Shown one piece after another: positions 4,694 to 5,557 of a stretch of DNA of 5,557 nucleotides. The position numbers were made by a program, and so were the translations under genes. Each line of letters begins with the position of its first letter. Position 1 is the first letter of the stretch. Where the stretch lies: NCBI GenBank assembly GCA_031283515.1, contig JAITBS010000342.1, forward strand, positions 1 through 5,557, written 5' to 3'. This DNA comes from Planctomycetaceae bacterium. GTDB taxonomy: Bacteria > Planctomycetota > Planctomycetia > Pirellulales > Thermoguttaceae. Under the pieces are notes generated by a model, which saw nothing but the letters and a program-made list of their open reading frames with translations, made no database searches and had not been told where the DNA came from.

Positions 4694-5323
4694 TTAAATT
4701 TTAACAAAGTTATTATCCCCTGTACATTCGCAAGAAAGCAAAATATATTCTATGGATAAATACTCTTTACGATTGATATCAATATCCAGTGAATAGACTG
4801 GTCTAGTCTTACTTTCACGTACTAATTTTGATTTTGAATTTTTCTTCTTTATATCTAAATCTATTGTTCTTAAATCTTTTGTTGTACCATCAATATAGGC
4901 AACTCCATTTCCATCCTTATTGTAAGCAATAAGTTGAAATTTATAATTCCTATTTGGATTGGGAACTTGAGAGACGAATTTCATGATAATCCTAATCGTA
5001 AATGAATTTTCAAAGTCCTGACTAAAAACAATTTCTGAGATTTCTACATCACCGAGTGTAGAGGTTTCCATTCCAAGTAATTTTCTATCTTCTGTGTTCT
5101 TACTTGGCAAGAAGAAATCTGTTTCAGTTCCAACAGGTTTTTTAATTACAATTTCATATTCATTTACTGTAGGCAATGATTTACTTTTTTTCTTAAACAG
5201 ATGAACCCCAAAAGGCAATGCCACCAATACGCCAATCACTCCCCATTTCAAGCAGTTGCGTCTCGAAAAGTTATTAACAAAATTTTTTATTTTTTGTTCT
5301 GTTTTATTATTATTATTATCCAT
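4694..5323 (-). CDS. Membrane-anchored twin-arginine protein B, paralogue of protein A (209 aa)
   Basis: Start ATG 5323-5321 has AGGAG eight bases upstream. A TTG at 5395 would extend the frame without support. The N-terminus is hydrophilic with four AAT codons in a row (Asn 3-6). SRRNCLK (20-26) is a very good Tat motif (S-R-R-x-x-L-K), then WGVIGVLVALPFGV forms one membrane segment ending in HLFKKKSKS. No clear signal peptidase site follows, so an anchored form is likely. The distal domain (~52-209) contains PNRNYKFQLIAYNKDG, aligning with PNRKMKIFLTVYDKEG of protein A, and ends in a CEC pair (198, 200) absent from A. The shared layout shows a duplicated and diverged gene pair. I do not recognise the family. 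The Tat motif suggests export of a folded domain, but the same N-terminus could simply be a membrane anchor. Confidence 0.85.
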   Translation of the reverse strand: MDNNNNKTEQKIKNFVNNFSRRNCLKWGVIGVLVALPFGVHLFKKKSKSLPTVNEYEIVIKKPVGTETDFFLPSKNTEDRKLLGMETSTLGDVEISEIVFSQDFENSFTIRIIMKFVSQVPNPNRNYKFQLIAYNKDGNGVAYIDGTTKDLRTIDLDIKKKNSKSKLVRESKTRPVYSLDIDINRKEYLSIEYILLSCECTGDNNFVKI

Positions 5324-5331
5324 TATTTGAT

Positions 5332-5336
5332 CTCCT
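5332..5336 (-). promoter_or_regulatory. Shine-Dalgarno site of protein B
   Basis: On the minus strand AGGAG is followed by eight bases and then ATG 5323-5321, the same spacing as in the paralogue. It decides the start. Confidence 0.7.
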
Positions 5337-5453
5337 TTAATAACTGTTCTTTCCCCCAAAAATAGGCATTTAAGAGGGTTTGTATTTATGTACAATATTG
5401 TTTGTTGTTTGAACCCGTTCGGTTAACTTTTTTTCCATAAAGCGACTGATCTA

Positions 5454-5469
5454 TGACAAAGGATTGTCA
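5454..5469 (+). promoter_or_regulatory. Dyad TGACA-AAGGAT-TGTCA enclosing a possible ribosome site
   Basis: TGACA (5454-5458) and TGTCA (5465-5469) are a perfect inverted repeat. The spacer holds AAGGA (5459-5463), seven bases before an ATG at 5471 on the plus strand. It could be an operator in the region between divergent genes, or a hairpin presenting the SD in its loop. Confidence 0.3.
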
Positions 5470-5470
5470 C

Positions 5471-5557
5471 ATGAACAAGTGTAACGTAGTATCCAGATTT
5501 AATCAATACACGACTAATCTTGCAACATGTTTATCGAAAAGTTGTACAAATTATTTT
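5471..5557 (+). CDS. Possible start of a plus-strand gene running off the window
   Basis: From ATG 5471 the frame is open for 29 codons to the window end (MNKCNVVSRFNQYTTNL and onward). An AAGGA lies at a suitable distance upstream. The peptide has no signal peptide or motif that I recognise, and an open stretch this short can be chance, so this is tentative. If real, it would be divergent from protein B. Confidence 0.2.
   Translation, partial: MNKCNVVSRFNQYTTNLATCLSKSCTNYF

Noticed and set aside
5409..5435. Plus-strand terminator-like AACC-CGTTC-GGTT hairpin followed by seven or more Ts
   Set aside because: No plus-strand gene precedes it, the stem has four solid pairs, and it lies upstream of the minus-strand protein B gene.
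1..5557. CRISPR array, tRNA, rRNA or encoded transposase
   Set aside because: No regularly spaced direct repeats, cloverleaf-type sequence or transposase motif was found on either strand by eye.

Overview
The window comes from an AT-rich bacterial chromosome with strong Shine-Dalgarno sites (AGGAG or GAGGAG) ahead of its real genes. It is sparsely coded: three convincing genes and one probable small one are separated by long non-coding stretches carrying inverted repeats. No rRNA, tRNA, CRISPR array or encoded transposase was seen. Taxonomy cannot be fixed from this. A large secreted PKD/TPR protein, twin-arginine N-termini and repeat-rich spacers would suit a low-GC planctomycete-like bacterium, but that is a weak inference. 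The clear SD sites argue against Bacteroidetes.

Layout, left to right. Positions 1-496 hold no convincing gene. They contain an 18-bp perfect inverted repeat (75-92 and 392-409) whose left copy is itself a hairpin preceded by GTAG. Positions 497-658 (minus) encode a 53-residue helix-turn-helix-like protein. Positions 659-1337 are non-coding and contain a 255-bp MITE-like element (910-1164) and, just before the next gene, another GTAG-type hairpin. Positions 1338-3605 (plus) encode a 755-residue exported protein with a signal peptide, a PA14-like beta region, a PKD domain with WSFGDG, and a C-terminal TPR-like helical half. A 126-bp convergent spacer follows. Then come two minus-strand paralogues at 3732-4307 and 4694-5323. 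Each has a short cytoplasmic N-terminus, a twin-arginine motif, one membrane segment, a basic patch and a small, probably beta-rich, domain sharing the pattern PNRxxKxxLxxY(D/N)K(E/D)G. A second MITE-like element (4520-4660) lies between them. The right edge has a dyad surrounding a possible SD ahead of an ORF that runs out of the window.

The main unifying observation is a family of short hairpins flanked by GTAG/CTAC: two inside element 1, one inside element 2, one directly upstream of the PKD gene, and a divergent candidate at the left edge. A GTAG tetranucleotide beside a hairpin is the known signature of REP sequences mobilised by RAYT transposases. Here several of the hairpins sit inside units with terminal inverted repeats. 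No function linking the three main proteins can be proved. All three appear to be exported or membrane-anchored.
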